A DNA stretch of 64,000 nucleotides from Pseudovirgaria hyperparasitica (GCF_010093815.1 NW_022985551.1:1537311-1601310), one strand, 5' to 3'. Shown: positions 9,975-22,449, counted from the first letter of the stretch. The notes: generated by a model from the sequence alone, not told the origin. Made by a program: numbers and translations.

Positions 9975-11172
9975 GCGTAGTCTGATTAAAAAGAGGTCGA
10001 ATCAATAGAAGATCTGGCAGGACAACGAGAATGCAGGACGACCGGGACGGCGAACGAGGAGGGTTTCGGGCGATACTTGTAATGCAGCAAGAGGGTCAGC
10101 AAAGTACAATCAACAAGCGCCCGAGTCAGGAAGCTGCCACACGATATGGCAATGCGATGCACAGAGTGTAGAGGAAAATTGCGGCTCCGTGTTTCAGGCG
10201 CTCGGCTAGGTGCAGAATTATGTCATGGAAGGGGGCCGTGGCGTTCAGGAACAGGAAGGTCGGCTGGGTAAAGTTCGAGCCAGGGCTTGTGAGATCGGCG
10301 ACTTACCAGGAGACAAGTAGCAGAAGTGTGTTTGAGAAGCATGTACTAGCAGTTTTATGTTAAGATATGCTTATCCATCCCGCGTGTTGACGGTCGTCGC
10401 GATATTAATCCAGGTTAGCAGGGAATGCCCGGCGCTAGCAGGGATATACATATCTGCTAGCCAATTATAGCTCGCGCTCGAATTAGAGATTGAGAGCCTC
10501 AGGCCGCAAGGGTGCTTACATAGCACACTATATCTTAACCTTCGACCTCAAGTTGTTTTCCTTTTTGTTCCCTGCGTCGGAATCGGAGTTATGGTATGCA
10601 CACGCCTTATGTTAGTACTTATATAATATGCGAGTTTGCTCTATTCCTGCTGCCTTCATTCAATATAGGAGCTAATTATTCTTTTGAATGGACATTTCCT
10701 CCCTCCTGAGTACCTCTTAGACTCTCCGCAGTCACTTCATCATGATTAAGAAACAACAAGGCCAACTAGAATACCCCGCCAGCCATAACACACTCTCCTC
10801 CACCACCACCAGAGTCGATGATGGCCTGATTGGATGTCACCTCACACAAAATGTAGCATTTGGGAGACCGTCGGGCGCTTTGCATGCCTAGCCGCACACA
10901 TTCTCACGCGTCGCTCGCCAGCAAACAACGCTAGGCCGCATACAGAAGCGAGATCGGACGAGCTTAGCGGCGGGCGGTAATAGGCAGAGCATCATCAGCC
11001 CCGCCATTGGTCGAGAGACTTTTTTATTTTGACTCGAAAGATATCTAGTCATACCTCTCTGTACCCCATAACTACTTTCACTAATTACCACATCCGCACC
11101 ACTACGCTCTCTCAATCCCCTCTCCTCTTCTCTTCAGCTTTCACTCTACGTCCAATCCACACTCAATTCATC
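9975..11172. other. Intergenic region upstream of DAHP synthase
   Basis: About 1.2 kb between divergent genes. 10320-10720 is A+T-richer with repeated GCTAGC-like words, possibly decayed repeat DNA. The part after 10740 should hold promoter and 5' UTR of the DAHP synthase gene; pyrimidine-rich tracts occur at 11110-11170. No gene recognised. Confidence 0.5.
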
Positions 11173-12355
<1,183 letters not shown>

Positions 12356-12681
12356 AGAAATACCAGAGGCATGTTGGATGAGTCGCGCACGAAAAGTTCC
12401 TTTGTTTATGATGATCTGATCCCCTTTTTCTTCAAACATCTCCGAGGTTAGATGTCGGCGTCCGGATAGAACCTTCCCCACCCATAGCAGAATGTACATA
12501 TCAAACCGCAACCTCTATGCTATGCGTAGCCGCGAGCCCGTATTCACGCTTTTCTTTTTCCACATTGGCCACAAGTATATATATATTACACAAGAACTCC
12601 ACCCTGATGTTCCTCTCCCTTTTCCGTCAACCCAAGTGCTGCACCATTCAATCAAACTCGAATACCAAGTTCGCCTCTTGT
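12356..12681. other. Gap between convergent DAHP synthase and GOT1
   Basis: 3' UTR region of two convergent genes. TATATATATT near 12578 is the only low-complexity element. Nothing else recognised. Confidence 0.5.
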
Positions 12682-13459
12682 TCAAACCGGCAATTCCGCA
12701 TTCCTCCTCGCGACTCCACCCATCTTATCCAACACGACGGCCACATACGGACCCACAACCGGCACACTCGTGACCACACCCGCGATCGTGGCGAAGAAGT
12801 CCCCAAACAGCACAAATATTCCGTACAGCTCTACCATGAATCCGACAAACGTCCATCGCAGGAGGATCAGCATGATGCCGCCGCCAAACGCGGCAGTGCC
12901 TTTGATCTTTTGCCGGCGCGCGAAGAAGGCGAGGGTTTTGGCGAAGCCGATTATAAGGGTCAGGCCGAGGATGAAGAGGATCTGGTAGGACACCAGGTGT
13001 GTATGTTAGGAATTGGGTGGTGGATTGGTGGGGAGGGACGAAGGGAGGGGCGTACGTTTCCCATTGCGAGCCTGATTGTTGTCAGTTAGTTAGTCGGTCA
13101 GTCAGTGATTCAGTCAATTCGTTCATTCATGCAATGCTTCCGATCCCCCTTGAAGCAGGCGAAATGGTAGGGCAGGGAGTACATACATGGCCCTATCAAA
13201 AAACATCATGACGCCTCCGAGTAAGAAGAAGCCGCCTGTATTTGCAGCACGAGCGTGTATGTGAGCGGTTTGTGCTTTCTTGACAATGTGCGTTGTGTAC
13301 GCGTGTGCCGTGTGAAAGGCGCGAGTCCTTACCTACCCCCGGTGCAGAATGCGACGCCGATTTCTGTAGGGTGGTGAGGTTAGCATTGATTGTGTGTGTA
13401 TGTGGTTTTGTGGGAGGGGGGGTGGAAGGGGACGGACTTTGGCTGTCGCTGAGCCACAT
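12682..13459 (-). CDS. GOT1: Got1 vesicle-transport membrane protein (five exons, microexon)
   Basis: Rebuilt as complement of 12682-12981, 13056-13071, 13187-13235, 13337-13363 and 13438-13459; 414 nt, 137 aa, close to yeast Got1 (138 aa). Joined exons read MWLSDSQ-K-IGVAFCTGGGFFLLGGVMM, then FFDRAMLAMGN, then ILFILGLTLIIGFAKTLAFF, the typical Got1 order. All four introns (74, 101, 115 and 74 nt) begin GT and end AG, and exon 4 is only 16 nt. Four hydrophobic segments are visible. Got1/Sft2-type proteins act in ER-Golgi and endosome-to-Golgi traffic (family knowledge). The C-terminus ends NAELPV, like the yeast protein's LPV. The first four exons are too short to be found by open-frame searches. 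Confidence 0.93.
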
Positions 13460-14221
13460 TGATGGCATTGTTGCGGTTGTGTTGGTGTGGAGAGAAGAGA
13501 GAAGAGAAGTGTAAGGGAGAACAATGTGTGTAGTTGTGTGTTGCGCGTGTTGTTGTCGTTTGGGCAGCACAAGACGACACGACACGAGACGAGTGTTGGA
13601 GATCTGGCGTGGACTTTTTGGGACGCGGAAGGCGGAAGGTGAGAAAGGGGCCCGTGCGTCGACGGAGGTGAGGCGGAACCTAGATTGCGTGTGGTCGGAC
13701 GCGTAGCGTGATTATGTAAGACGCGGGAGAACTTCTTCGTGTTCAAATTTGTGATGCACGAGTCCGGCGTCAAAAACAGTAGCTTTTGCTGCTATAATTT
13801 TATTCTATTCTCGCACAATGAGCCCCAGATATGTGTATGGCTATATGTTTCTATGTATGAACTAGCCGGCCTGACTGTGCTTTGGAAGCTTTGTGTGTAG
13901 AGACCGCGCCGCGACAACGGTAGATTCTCATTCTGCTGTAACTAGTACCTCACACAATGGGGTGCTGGTATTCGTCATTGGCGAAGAGTGACTATTGCGG
14001 ATCACAAATAAGCCGGAGCGCCTTCTTGAGCCCTTCTCCGAGAGGAGTTGGGTGGGTGGATTGGGCTTGACTTGGTTGGTCACACATGTCGGACACGCTT
14101 GAGCAGCATGAACGCCCTATCTTTTCATTCCCAATAGATGGTCGTAGACAAAAATGACATGCGCCCTCCTTTTGAACGCCGTGATCTCCAACAAAACTGC
14201 CAGTGAATGCCGCGCTCCCGC
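13460..14221. other. Intergenic region between GOT1 start and IES6 stop
   Basis: Contains the GOT1 upstream region and IES6 3' flank. A GTGTGTGT-rich segment lies at 13380-13440 within GOT1 intron 1 and continues weakly to 13560. No gene recognised. Confidence 0.5.
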
Positions 14222-14803
14222 TCACTTTAGCACCGTGTGCGCTCCTCTCGCCGCAAGATACTGCTCCGAGCTTCCCTGGGCCATTGTCCTCAACAAACCA
14301 TACACCTCCACATTATGATACCGCAGCCGAGACTTCGGATCTGTATACGGCGCCGGCAGCCCCGTCACGTCGCAGTAATGCCGCTGACTACTCGGATGCA
14401 AGCTCGGCGCGCTCTCCACATTCGTGTACGTGACTGCAGGACCACCACCGTTCCCACCCGTTGCTGCCCTCTGGTTCTTCTCCAGCACCAGCCTATCCAG
14501 ATGCTGTGCTGCCTGCGCGATGTTGGGGTTGAGATGTGAGCCGTTTGCGGCTGCTGCTGCGGGCGTCGCAACGCCGCCGGTGCTGGCGGCAGCTGGAGTC
14601 GAGCTTCCGCTGTTGTTCTGTGTTGCGAGCACCGAGGCTTCTTTGCGTGACGCTTCGGAGAGGATCTGCTTGACGTTCTTGTTGCGCCGCTGTGGTGGTT
14701 TCCAGTTCGGGTTGCGGAAGGGCTTGCGGATGGCGTAGAGGTCGAGCTGGTCGAGGAGGGCTTGGTGGTTGGTTTCGTCTGAGGCTTGAGTTATCGGCGC
14801 CAT
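14222..14803 (-). CDS. IES6: Ies6, INO80 chromatin-remodeling complex subunit (YL1-C domain)
   Basis: A single-exon gene of 193 aa. The N-terminal part has the Ies6 signature 'KPFRNPNWKPPQRRNKNVKQ' (residues about 27-46). A low-complexity Ala/Ser/Thr/Gly linker follows, and the C-terminus holds the YL1-C module: 'HYCDVTGLPAPYTDPKSRLR' then 'YHNVEVYGLL' and the ending 'YLAARGAHTVLK'. In yeast, Ies6 forms a stable module with Arp5 that couples INO80 ATPase activity to nucleosome sliding. Here ARP5 lies 1.25 kb away on the other strand with only DAD4 between. The linker length is typical of Pezizomycotina rather than yeast. Confidence 0.93.
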   Translation of the reverse strand: MAPITQASDETNHQALLDQLDLYAIRKPFRNPNWKPPQRRNKNVKQILSEASRKEASVLATQNNSGSSTPAAASTGGVATPAAAAANGSHLNPNIAQAAQHLDRLVLEKNQRAATGGNGGGPAVTYTNVESAPSLHPSSQRHYCDVTGLPAPYTDPKSRLRYHNVEVYGLLRTMAQGSSEQYLAARGAHTVLK

Positions 14804-15266
14804 AGCAAGGAGGTGATATGCTGGAGGTGGAGTGTTTAGGGACTGAGAGAGCTGGTTGAGGTGTGAGTGGTTTGATGCCCGAGTCGTTTATGGTCGATCC
14901 GAGTTAGGAATAGCGCACTGGAGACTCTAAGCTAGACGGGAGATGTGGTTGTACCGTTGTGGTTATGTTTAGACTCTGCGAACATTGCTTAGAGGGCCTA
15001 CATAGTGAACGTAGTGAATACGTATTGTGAATGAACATACTATGGTACGGCCTAATAACATAAACAGGTTGGTTTATATCCTTCGATTCCGCTTATGCTC
15101 AAAAGTATACTTCGTTCTACCTGACAATTAGTTCCGGATTTGGTATAGCGTGCTAGCTCTTCGTGATTTACCAGGTATTATGGCACCTGTCTAAGCAAAT
15201 GGTCTTAGGTTGACTGCTTCAAACTACAAAAAGCATCTGGACAGACCGATTACTATACAGATCAAT
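14804..15266. promoter_or_regulatory. Divergent intergenic region between IES6 and DAD4
   Basis: 463 bp separate the ATG of IES6 (minus) from the one-codon first exon of DAD4 (plus), so both promoters must be here. No TATA box or known operator was identified. The 15000-15100 part is A+T-richer. Confidence 0.4.
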
Positions 15267-15692
15267 ATGGTAACCTATATGTCTACCAGACCTCTAATAA
15301 TACGCTAACATCCTTTGCAGGAGAGCCCACACGAGTATCAACAAAGCCTTTTGCTTGCGCGTATTATCAACAACGTCGTACGTCACATGTCAACAACCTG
15401 AAGTAGCATTATAGTGACAGAAAAACCAGGAGAAGCTGAATGAGTCCGTTGTAGTCTTGAACAAGAGCTTACAGGCAGGTATACACGCTCGACATCTGTT
15501 GTTGTCTGCTGACTTTGCAATTATAGGAGATCATCATCCAAAACACGAACGTCGAGCTGGTCGCTCAGATGTTTAAGAACTACCAATCGAGTACACTCTT
15601 CCACTTACAAGGTATGGATTTTGTTTGAGCATGCGGGCGATTGATATCTGACCGCGTTGAAAGCCACGGACAGTCTGAAGGACCCATCATGA
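15267..15692 (+). CDS. DAD4: Dad4, DASH kinetochore complex subunit (five exons, one GC-AG intron)
   Basis: Rebuilt as 15267-15269, 15321-15377, 15430-15474, 15527-15611 and 15664-15692; 219 nt, 72 aa, the normal Dad4 length. The product starts [20 protein letters not shown], then [15 protein letters not shown], then [20 protein letters not shown], and ends ATDSLKDPS, matching the Dad4 pattern throughout. The first exon is just the ATG, followed directly by GTAACC. Introns are 51, 52, 52 and 52 nt. Intron 3 (15475-15526) starts GC (CAG/GCAGGT); no GT donor nearby keeps frame. DASH/Dam1 couples kinetochores to microtubule plus ends. The transcript would be 5' to ARP5 on the same strand. No open frame exceeds about 40 codons, so automated callers could miss the gene. 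Confidence 0.92.
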
Positions 15693-16053
15693 AGCAGAAG
15701 GGACAGATTCGCGATGTAATGGAAATGTGCCATGCTATTCTGAAGTCCTTGTAACACTGTTTATCAACTTGAATGCTACATAGGCCATGGGTTGCTGTTT
15801 CACGAGTCCTTTGCTCAATGAACGCGCTCAGCAATAATAGGGTGTTTTAGCCAGCCTTGCCCGCATTCCGTTCCGGGCGGCGAGCTTCAGATAGCTGCAA
15901 CCAAAATGTTACCTTTCGCAGGACTTCCGCCGTATGCCTAGAACCACAAAGCTGCTCTGGTGAGCCATCATATCTTCACAACTCCGCCTCTCCATTGATC
16001 GTGACTTGCCATGTGGTGATTCTGCGCATACGACTCTACTGTCGGCCACCGCA
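15693..16053. other. Gap between DAD4 and ARP5
   Basis: 361 bp on the same strand, holding the DAD4 3' UTR and ARP5 promoter. Nothing specific recognised. Confidence 0.5.
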
Positions 16054-18458
16054 ATGGCACCTTCATTCGCAAACGATGTCCCTGCTGGCTCCGGGCGCAA
16101 CTCTCCCAAGCCTGAGCCTACGAAGCTTTGGGGTGTCAGCGAGCCTCCGTTCGAAGGCTTCAAGCCAATCGATACTGAAGGATACAAACGGAGCAATTCC
16201 AGCACCGCAATCATCATCGATAATGGTAGACTGCATGCTCCAGCGCATAAGATGAAGCACGATGCTGATGAAAATAGGCTCTTCCAATGTTCGCGCCGGC
16301 TGGGCTTTCGATAACAAACCACGAATCACATTACCACCTCTTAACGCCCGCTATCGAGATCGGAAGCTAAACCGAACGTTTGTCTTCACGGGATCTGACG
16401 TCTACTCCGATGGAACGGCGCGCGGACAGGCGAAAAATGTGTACGAGCCGGGTAGCAACATAATAAACAACTGGGATAGCATGGAAGGAGTCCTTGATTA
16501 TGTCTTCGTCAAACTAGGACTGGGTGATGCACAAGGGGGCATAGGAAGGCCGGTGGTCCTGACAGAGCCAGTCGCAAATCTGGCATACTCGAGAAAAAGT
16601 ATGAAATGTTGCACAACATATGACTGCACTGTGCTAACTTGTATACAACAGCCATGTCCGAGATTCTTTTTGAGTGTTATGGCGCGCCTTCCGTGGCCTA
16701 TGGCATTGATTCTCTCTTCTCGTACAACTACAACAACGGCAAACACGGCCTCGTCGTGTCCTCATCATATACATCAACCCACCTCATACCTGTCGTCAAC
16801 TCAAAGCCACTTCTGTCGCATGCGACTCGCCTCAATTGGGGAAGGTTTCAGAGTGCGGAATATCTACAAAAACTGCTGCGCCTCAAATACCCTTCATTCC
16901 CGGCTAAACTCAATGATCCACAGTCTGAGGATCTCGTGCGCGATCATTGCTATGTCTCGGACAATTACGAGCAGGAATTAAGTCGGTATCTCGATTGGAC
17001 CGGCTTGGAAGACCGCAATCGCACCGTTCAGTTTCCCTTCACAGAGCAGATCATTGTACAGAAGACTGAAGAAGAGCTGGCAAAGATAGCAGAAAGAAAG
17101 AAGGAAAGCGGGCGGAGGCTCCAGGAGCAAGCCGCGAAGATGCGGCTTGAGAAGCTGATTAGAAAAGAGCAAGAACTGGAGTACTACAGAGAGTTACTCG
17201 ACAGGGTACAAAACACGACCAAGAAGGAGGCGAGGACATTACTGGAGTCGGACGATTTCGACGACGAAGGGCAACTAGAAAAGAAGATCAAGGAGATGGA
17301 CAAGTCCATTCGCAAAGCACGTAACAAAGACCTCGGTGATGAGCCAGAGGAAGAGCAAGAGGAGCCTACGTTCCCTCTACTTGAAGTTCCGGATGACCAG
17401 CTCGACGAGGATGGTCTGAAGCAGAAGCGACAGCAGCGTCTAATGAGGTCCAATCACGAAGCCCGCGCAAGAGCAAAGGCCGAGAAAGAACGCGAGAAAG
17501 CCAGAATAGCCGAAGAAGAGCGTCTGGACACCGAGCGCCGCGAGAAAGACCCAGAAACTTGGATCGAAGAGCGTCGCGCCGCGCGACACGCAATCGTGGC
17601 TAAGATCAAGGAGAGGGAGAGGATGAAGGCAGAGCTGGGAAATCGAAAATCGCTTGTAAATCAGATGCGCATGAAGACAATCGCCAACCTCGCGTCGGAT
17701 ACCCCAACAAAGAAGCGTAGGCGCGGCGGGGGTGACGACGACACATTCGGTGCAGACGATGCTGACTGGGGTGTATATCGGACTGTTGCGACGGGCGAAC
17801 AGGACAGCGATGATGAGGAAGAAGACCTCAATTCTAATCTGAGAAAGCTGGAAGAGCAGCTACTTCAATACGACCCGAACTTTACAGAAGACAGCACACG
17901 AGAGGCCGAAACAGACTGGACCAAGAGTTTAGTTCACGCTTTCCTACGTGGACCATATCCTTACGACCCTGAGGACCAGCGGCAATCACATCAACTGCAC
18001 TTGAATGTTGAGCGTATCCGCGTGCCAGAAGTCGTCTTCCAACCCTCAATCGCGGGAGTAGACCAAGCCGGAATCGTGGAAATTGCAGCAGGCATCCTCA
18101 ACGAGAGGCTTGGTGACTCTGCGTATCGGACGGAGATAATGAAAGACATCTTCTTGTGCGGTGGTAACACTTTGTTCCAAGGATTTGAAGAGAGACTAAA
18201 GAACGAGCTACGCGCAGTCATGCCAGCTGACGCGGTTATGAAAGTACGAAAAGCCGGCGACCCAGTGCTAGATGCATGGAGAGGTGCGGCAAAATGGTCG
18301 GGCACTCAGGAGGCGAAGCAGAGCTTTGTCACGAGGGCGGAATTCTTGGAGAAAGGTGGAGATTACCTGAAGGTGTGTTGCTCAAAATATATGAACGCGC
18401 AATCAATGCTAATGCTGCACAGGAACATTCATGCGGGAACGCCTTTCAATCTTACTAG
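16054..18458 (+). CDS. ARP5: Arp5, actin-related protein of the INO80 complex
   Basis: Exons 16054-16225, 16278-16598, 16652-18372 and 18423-18458; introns 52, 53 and 50 nt; 749 aa. Splicing restores the actin phosphate-loop sequence 'IIIDNGSSNVRAGWAFDNKP' across intron 1, and 'SRKTMSEILFECYGAPSVAY' across intron 2. Between the actin subdomains lies the Arp5-specific insertion, a long charged coiled coil (about residues 290-500, 'EEELAKIAERKKESGRRLQE'), followed by 'DWGVYRT' and the C-terminal actin motifs 'DIFLCGGNTLFQGF'. The last exon is 36 nt, encoding EHSCGNAFQSY; without splicing the frame would run on to 18537. Arp5 with Ies6 anchors INO80 on the nucleosome. The start is the ATG at 16054, since sequence before it lacks family resemblance. 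Confidence 0.94.
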
Positions 18459-19093
18459 GTATATGTCTTACCACATGAGCATTGGGATACTCATCAGCTC
18501 AAGAATGGAAACATCTTTTGTGAATGCTTCACATTAAGAATACAAAAACTTACGGTGTTTCCCTCTATCTAGTGCCACTACATCCGTAACCGGACCCGAG
18601 GCTGCTCGCTGCACTGGTACCGTCTGTGTATGTGAACATCGCCGTCCTGCCGTCAATTGACTTTTCAGTCTTCAGTGACCATTCCAGCATCCAAGCAATA
18701 ATCGAGGCCCCTTTAGTGGAGTTCTGCACACTAAACATCGTTCAGATCATGTGACGTCTCAGCCTCACGAACCTCTTCCCCTGAGGAATGACCTCACCGC
18801 GTCTAAAGGACTGGAATTTAGCCAAATACGCTTTAGTGTTGTTCACGTTGCGTCTTGGCAGACCCAAACAAGATCCTGCCACGCGTCTTATGATTGCTAT
18901 AACAATACTAGACTTGAGAATATCGAATAATTGGATATAATGCTTCCGAGGGGAGAAGATAGTATGCTTGCGGATGGGACAATGAAGCTGAGCGATCTGC
19001 CCCGTTCGGCAAAACAATATATAAGAGCTAGACCAACTAGCATCCCATAACCATTTGGATGGTATTCTGACAACTTATTTCCAAGCATCGAAG
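18459..19093. other. Intergenic region between ARP5 and beta-lactamase-like gene
   Basis: 635 bp without recognised genes. A TATA-like box at its right end is listed separately. Confidence 0.5.
19018..19024 (+). promoter_or_regulatory. Candidate TATA box of the beta-lactamase-like gene
   Basis: TATATAA occurs 70 bp before the preferred ATG at 19094, a plausible distance for a fungal TATA element. It rests on sequence match and spacing alone. Confidence 0.35.
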
Positions 19094-20986
19094 ATGATAT
19101 TCTTATTGTTTTCGTTTTTATTGAGTGCATCTGCTGCGTTTCAGCCGTGCCCACTCCCTGGTGCCGCATTTCTCCCTCCAAAACATTTGGCCACAGATCA
19201 GAACTTCAAGCAGCTGGCGGTAAATCTGACTAAAAAGCTCGACAGGGCTTTGAACAGTGGTCAAAGTAGTTATGGCCCGGTTCAGAAGGACAACACAGCG
19301 TACTCAGTGTCAGTTTTCGCCGTTGATAACCCAGATTTACTATCCCAATGGCATCACACACCAGATATGATCAAAAACTCGTCATTCGGTGTACAGACAG
19401 TGGATGCAAACTCGGTCTATCGTATTGCCAGCGTTTCAAAGCTTGTCACGGTCTACGCGCTGCTCGCATCGATAGGAGACCAATACTGGCACCGGCCGGT
19501 CACGGACTTTGTTCCTGAACTACAGCAGCACGTCGAGGAGGATACGAAAAGTGCACTGGAATACGTGCAGTGGGATCAAGTGACGCTTTCAGACCTGGCT
19601 AGCGAGATTAGTGGAGTTACTCGAGATTGTAAGACTCCTTCTCTACCATGTGACATGTGATGAATCTATGCTCAGCATTATACAACAGTCATCGCCAGAA
19701 AGAATGATATCTCGTTTATTCCTGCATCTGTCGCGCAGATGGTGGGCCTACCTGCTCTCTCCCCGGACGACCTTCCACCATGCCTTCTCAATGCCACAGG
19801 CACAGTGCAAGACTGTGATAGAACCGGTACGGGTGTCTAGAAGCCATTTCGTGTTTCGCTGATCAGGTCTAGAATTCTTCGCATCTATCGACACTCGACA
19901 GCCTATCTTCCCCTCGGGACTAAAGGCGGCGTATAGTAATACAGCATTCCTAATCCTCGGTTACGCCATGGAGAGTATTACTGGCCGCTCGTTCGGAGAC
20001 ATCCTCGATCAAAGCATTATCGAGCCGTTATCGCTGAACCGTACATTCTACAGTAAACCTGAGGATAGCATGGGCGTTATTCCTAGCACTCCGTGGGAAT
20101 CACTGTGGAACTTGGTCACCGCTTTGCCTGCGTGAGTTCTAAGTCCACACTCGTTTTCTGTAGCCTAGAAATAACTCTGTTCTATAGTTCTGGTGGCATG
20201 TATAGCTCTTCTTCCGACCTAGCTGTTATAGGCCGGTCGATCCTCTCCTCGGAACTCCTGACTCCTGCGACAACCAGGTCCTGGCTGAAACCAGATGCTT
20301 TTACTACATCTGTTAATACAGCCGTCGGGAAATCATGGGAGATATATCGCTTTCCTCTGTATGAGCACCGAAATGTGGATGCATATACCAAGTCTGGCTC
20401 GCTTGGGGCGTACACATCCAATATCATCCTTCTCCCGGAGTTCGGCGTAGGATACTCCGTGCTAACCGCAGGCCGTGCTCTCGAAGCTCCTGTCACTCGA
20501 ACCATCGCCGAATCCCTCATCCCGGGACTCGAAGAAATTGCCAGACTACAGAGTGTCGAGAACCTGGTTGGTACCTTCCGCGCCATGGATGGAGGACTGA
20601 ACTCGTCCATGATATTTACGTCTGATGCGGGGCTTCCTGGTCTGGGTGTCTCGTCGTTTATATCGGATGGGAAAGACGTTGTTGCCAACCTTGGAAGTCA
20701 ATTTCTGGGATCGGGCCAAGGACTAAGCCTTAGACTGTATCCGGCAGAGCTTGAACAAGATGTTGGGGATGGAACGCGGAGGATTGGGTTTCGTATAGCC
20801 TATGAAGTTGTCGAAGAGGCACAGAACAGCCCGTTCGCGGCTTGTGCGACCTGGTTTGGCGTGGATGGCCTTAGTTATGGGAGACATGGCGTCGACCAAG
20901 TGGTGTTCACGGTAGATGAGAATGGACGGGCACTGAGCGTGGAACCACTACTCCTCGACGTGGTGTTGACTAAAGTAGGTTCATGA
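19094..20986 (+). CDS. Secreted beta-lactamase-like serine hydrolase (ARB_00930 type)
   Basis: Exons 19094-19628, 19689-19826, 19873-20131 and 20188-20986; 576 aa. Intron 2 (46 nt) could instead use an acceptor 6 nt earlier; both keep frame. The start at 19094 gives a clear signal peptide, MIFLLFSFLLSASAAF; an in-frame ATG at 19055 lies upstream. The catalytic SxxK motif is in 'IASVSKLVTVYAL', and the YxN-type motif is in 'AAYSNTAFLILGYAMES'. The C-terminal about 150 residues form the extra beta-rich domain of the fungal ARB_00930 family. Members are related to class C beta-lactamases and esterases; natural substrates are mostly unknown, and some sit in secondary-metabolite clusters, but no such cluster is seen here. 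Confidence 0.88.
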
Positions 20987-22168
20987 CTGGGCACATAGTT
21001 AAATACACGTTTTGAATGCAGAGCTAATATCGACGAGATCATGTACTGCCCTATCATAGGTGATCGACTTCCCAAAATGTCACTTCTCGTTCCAATTACC
21101 GAGCTCTAGAGTAACTCTTCTGCCTTTGCTTGTCCTCACTACCAATAATCCCACTCAAGCCGCCTCATATGGTCATACACAAAGAACAACAGCACACATG
21201 CCACAACACCCACCCTTGCCGCCATCCTCCTCACCCCACCCAATCTCTGCACCCCTTCCTCCCCACTCCCTCTCCCGGCACTCCTGCCCCATTTACCTTC
21301 TGAGAGACAATACAAGGTAGCGCACAACTACAGGTATGTAGATACATAGCGACCATAGAGAAGCATACGTTAGATTGGCAATACCTGCCTTCAAGTTCTT
21401 CATGGCTGCAACCCAGGACCGAGCTCCGGAAGTCCGGCTCGGAGATGCTACATATCCGACAGTCGGAATACCACATGTAAGGCATCACACCACCCACGTA
21501 ACTCATCTCACACATCCATCTCGATGACGAAATCAAAAACATAATGACGCACTTTACATCTAACCGCCAATCCATCAAATCCAAGCCACCGCGGCGGTAA
21601 TCAGCAGACGACACACTATTACGCCGTGCCGAGCCGAACCTAGCTCAGGACCCTTTCTACTGCTAGTCACAACCCCAAGCTACAACCAGTCTCTCTGCCA
21701 GACAATACGTCACCCATCACAGCCCCTTTCAAGCCATCTCCCTCGCCATCGAAAGACAAATGCAGCGTGACGAGCAACGCAATCCAGTGAATGACCCCTG
21801 TCGCAGATCAAAGAACCCGGGCGTACACCGCAGTACGTAGCACGACGTCATCGGAGCCTCCCCGCATGACCGCGCCACGCTCGCCTCGATCATCGCGGGC
21901 CTAACGCCCGATCGGTAAATGCGCGCCCAGGAGATCACTCCGAAATCCTGTTTTTTCGGGGACTTGTTTAAGTTGTTTTTGGAGTAGTGGATATTTGTAG
22001 GTATATGTATATATATATATATATAATGTGTTTGTCTCCCCTTGCGACTTTCTTCTCCTCGTACATCATCCACAAACACATCTCAGCACATCCACACTGT
22101 ACACACACACACACACATACATACCTGCAATAAACACCCCACGAACAGAACCCAACCTTCTCAAAACA
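20987..22168. other. Intergenic region upstream of GRG1-like gene
   Basis: About 1.2 kb without recognised genes. It includes a short GC-rich imperfect palindrome (21419-21442), an AT dinucleotide run (22005-22024) and a CA run (22103-22116) just before the GRG1-like ATG. A long promoter fits a strongly regulated gene, but no binding site could be assigned. Confidence 0.5.
22005..22024. repeat. AT dinucleotide repeat in promoter
   Basis: A run of about ten alternating TA units about 145 bp before the ATG of the GRG1-like gene. It could double as the TATA region. Confidence 0.7.
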
Positions 22169-22449
22169 ATGAACTCCCTCAAGAACGCAGGAAACTACCT
22201 CTCCTCCAAGGTCCAGGCCGGCGGCCGCGCAACGTCCAAGGAGGCCAACAAGCAGGTCGCCAAGGATCCCAACGCGCCCATCACCACACGGTACGTCAAA
22301 CGCTCAGTCACTAGCTTGAAATGTCCTCGAATAGACGGAGATGGCTGATTCTTAGTTCCAGAATCTCGGCGGCCAAGGATGCTGTTGGTGATAAGCTGCA
22401 CGAGTCCAAGCACAAGGGGAACGCGAGTGCGTATAAGCAGGGGATTTGA
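22169..22449 (+). CDS. Glucose-repressible protein GRG1/CCG-1 family
   Basis: Exons 22169-22290 and 22362-22449 with a 71-nt intron (GTACGT...CCAG), giving 69 aa. The product begins MNSLKNAGNYLSSKVQAG, continues with 'SKEANKQVAKDPNAP', and after the splice 'ISAAKDAVGDKLHESKHKGN', ending KQGI. This matches the Neurospora glucose-repressible/clock-controlled gene grg-1 (ccg-1, 71 aa), a small, highly hydrophilic protein. In Neurospora the transcript rises on glucose loss and under clock control; the molecular role is unknown. The family identity is firm; the regulation here is inferred. Confidence 0.9.

Noticed and set aside
10320-10720. A+T-richer stretch with GCTAGC words, possible decayed transposon
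   Set aside because: No terminal repeats, target duplication or coding remnant was found.
18373-18537. Longer C-terminus of Arp5 by reading on past 18372
   Set aside because: A canonical 50-nt intron at 18373-18422 joins to a short exon; the read-through tail does not resemble Arp5.
19055-19093. Upstream in-frame ATG of the beta-lactamase-like gene
   Set aside because: Using it would bury the signal peptide behind 13 residues; the ATG at 19094 gives a standard secretion signal.
21419-21442. GC-rich imperfect palindrome CCGAGCTCCGGAAGTCCGGC...
   Set aside because: It could be a zinc-cluster factor site, but a single short palindrome is not evidence enough.
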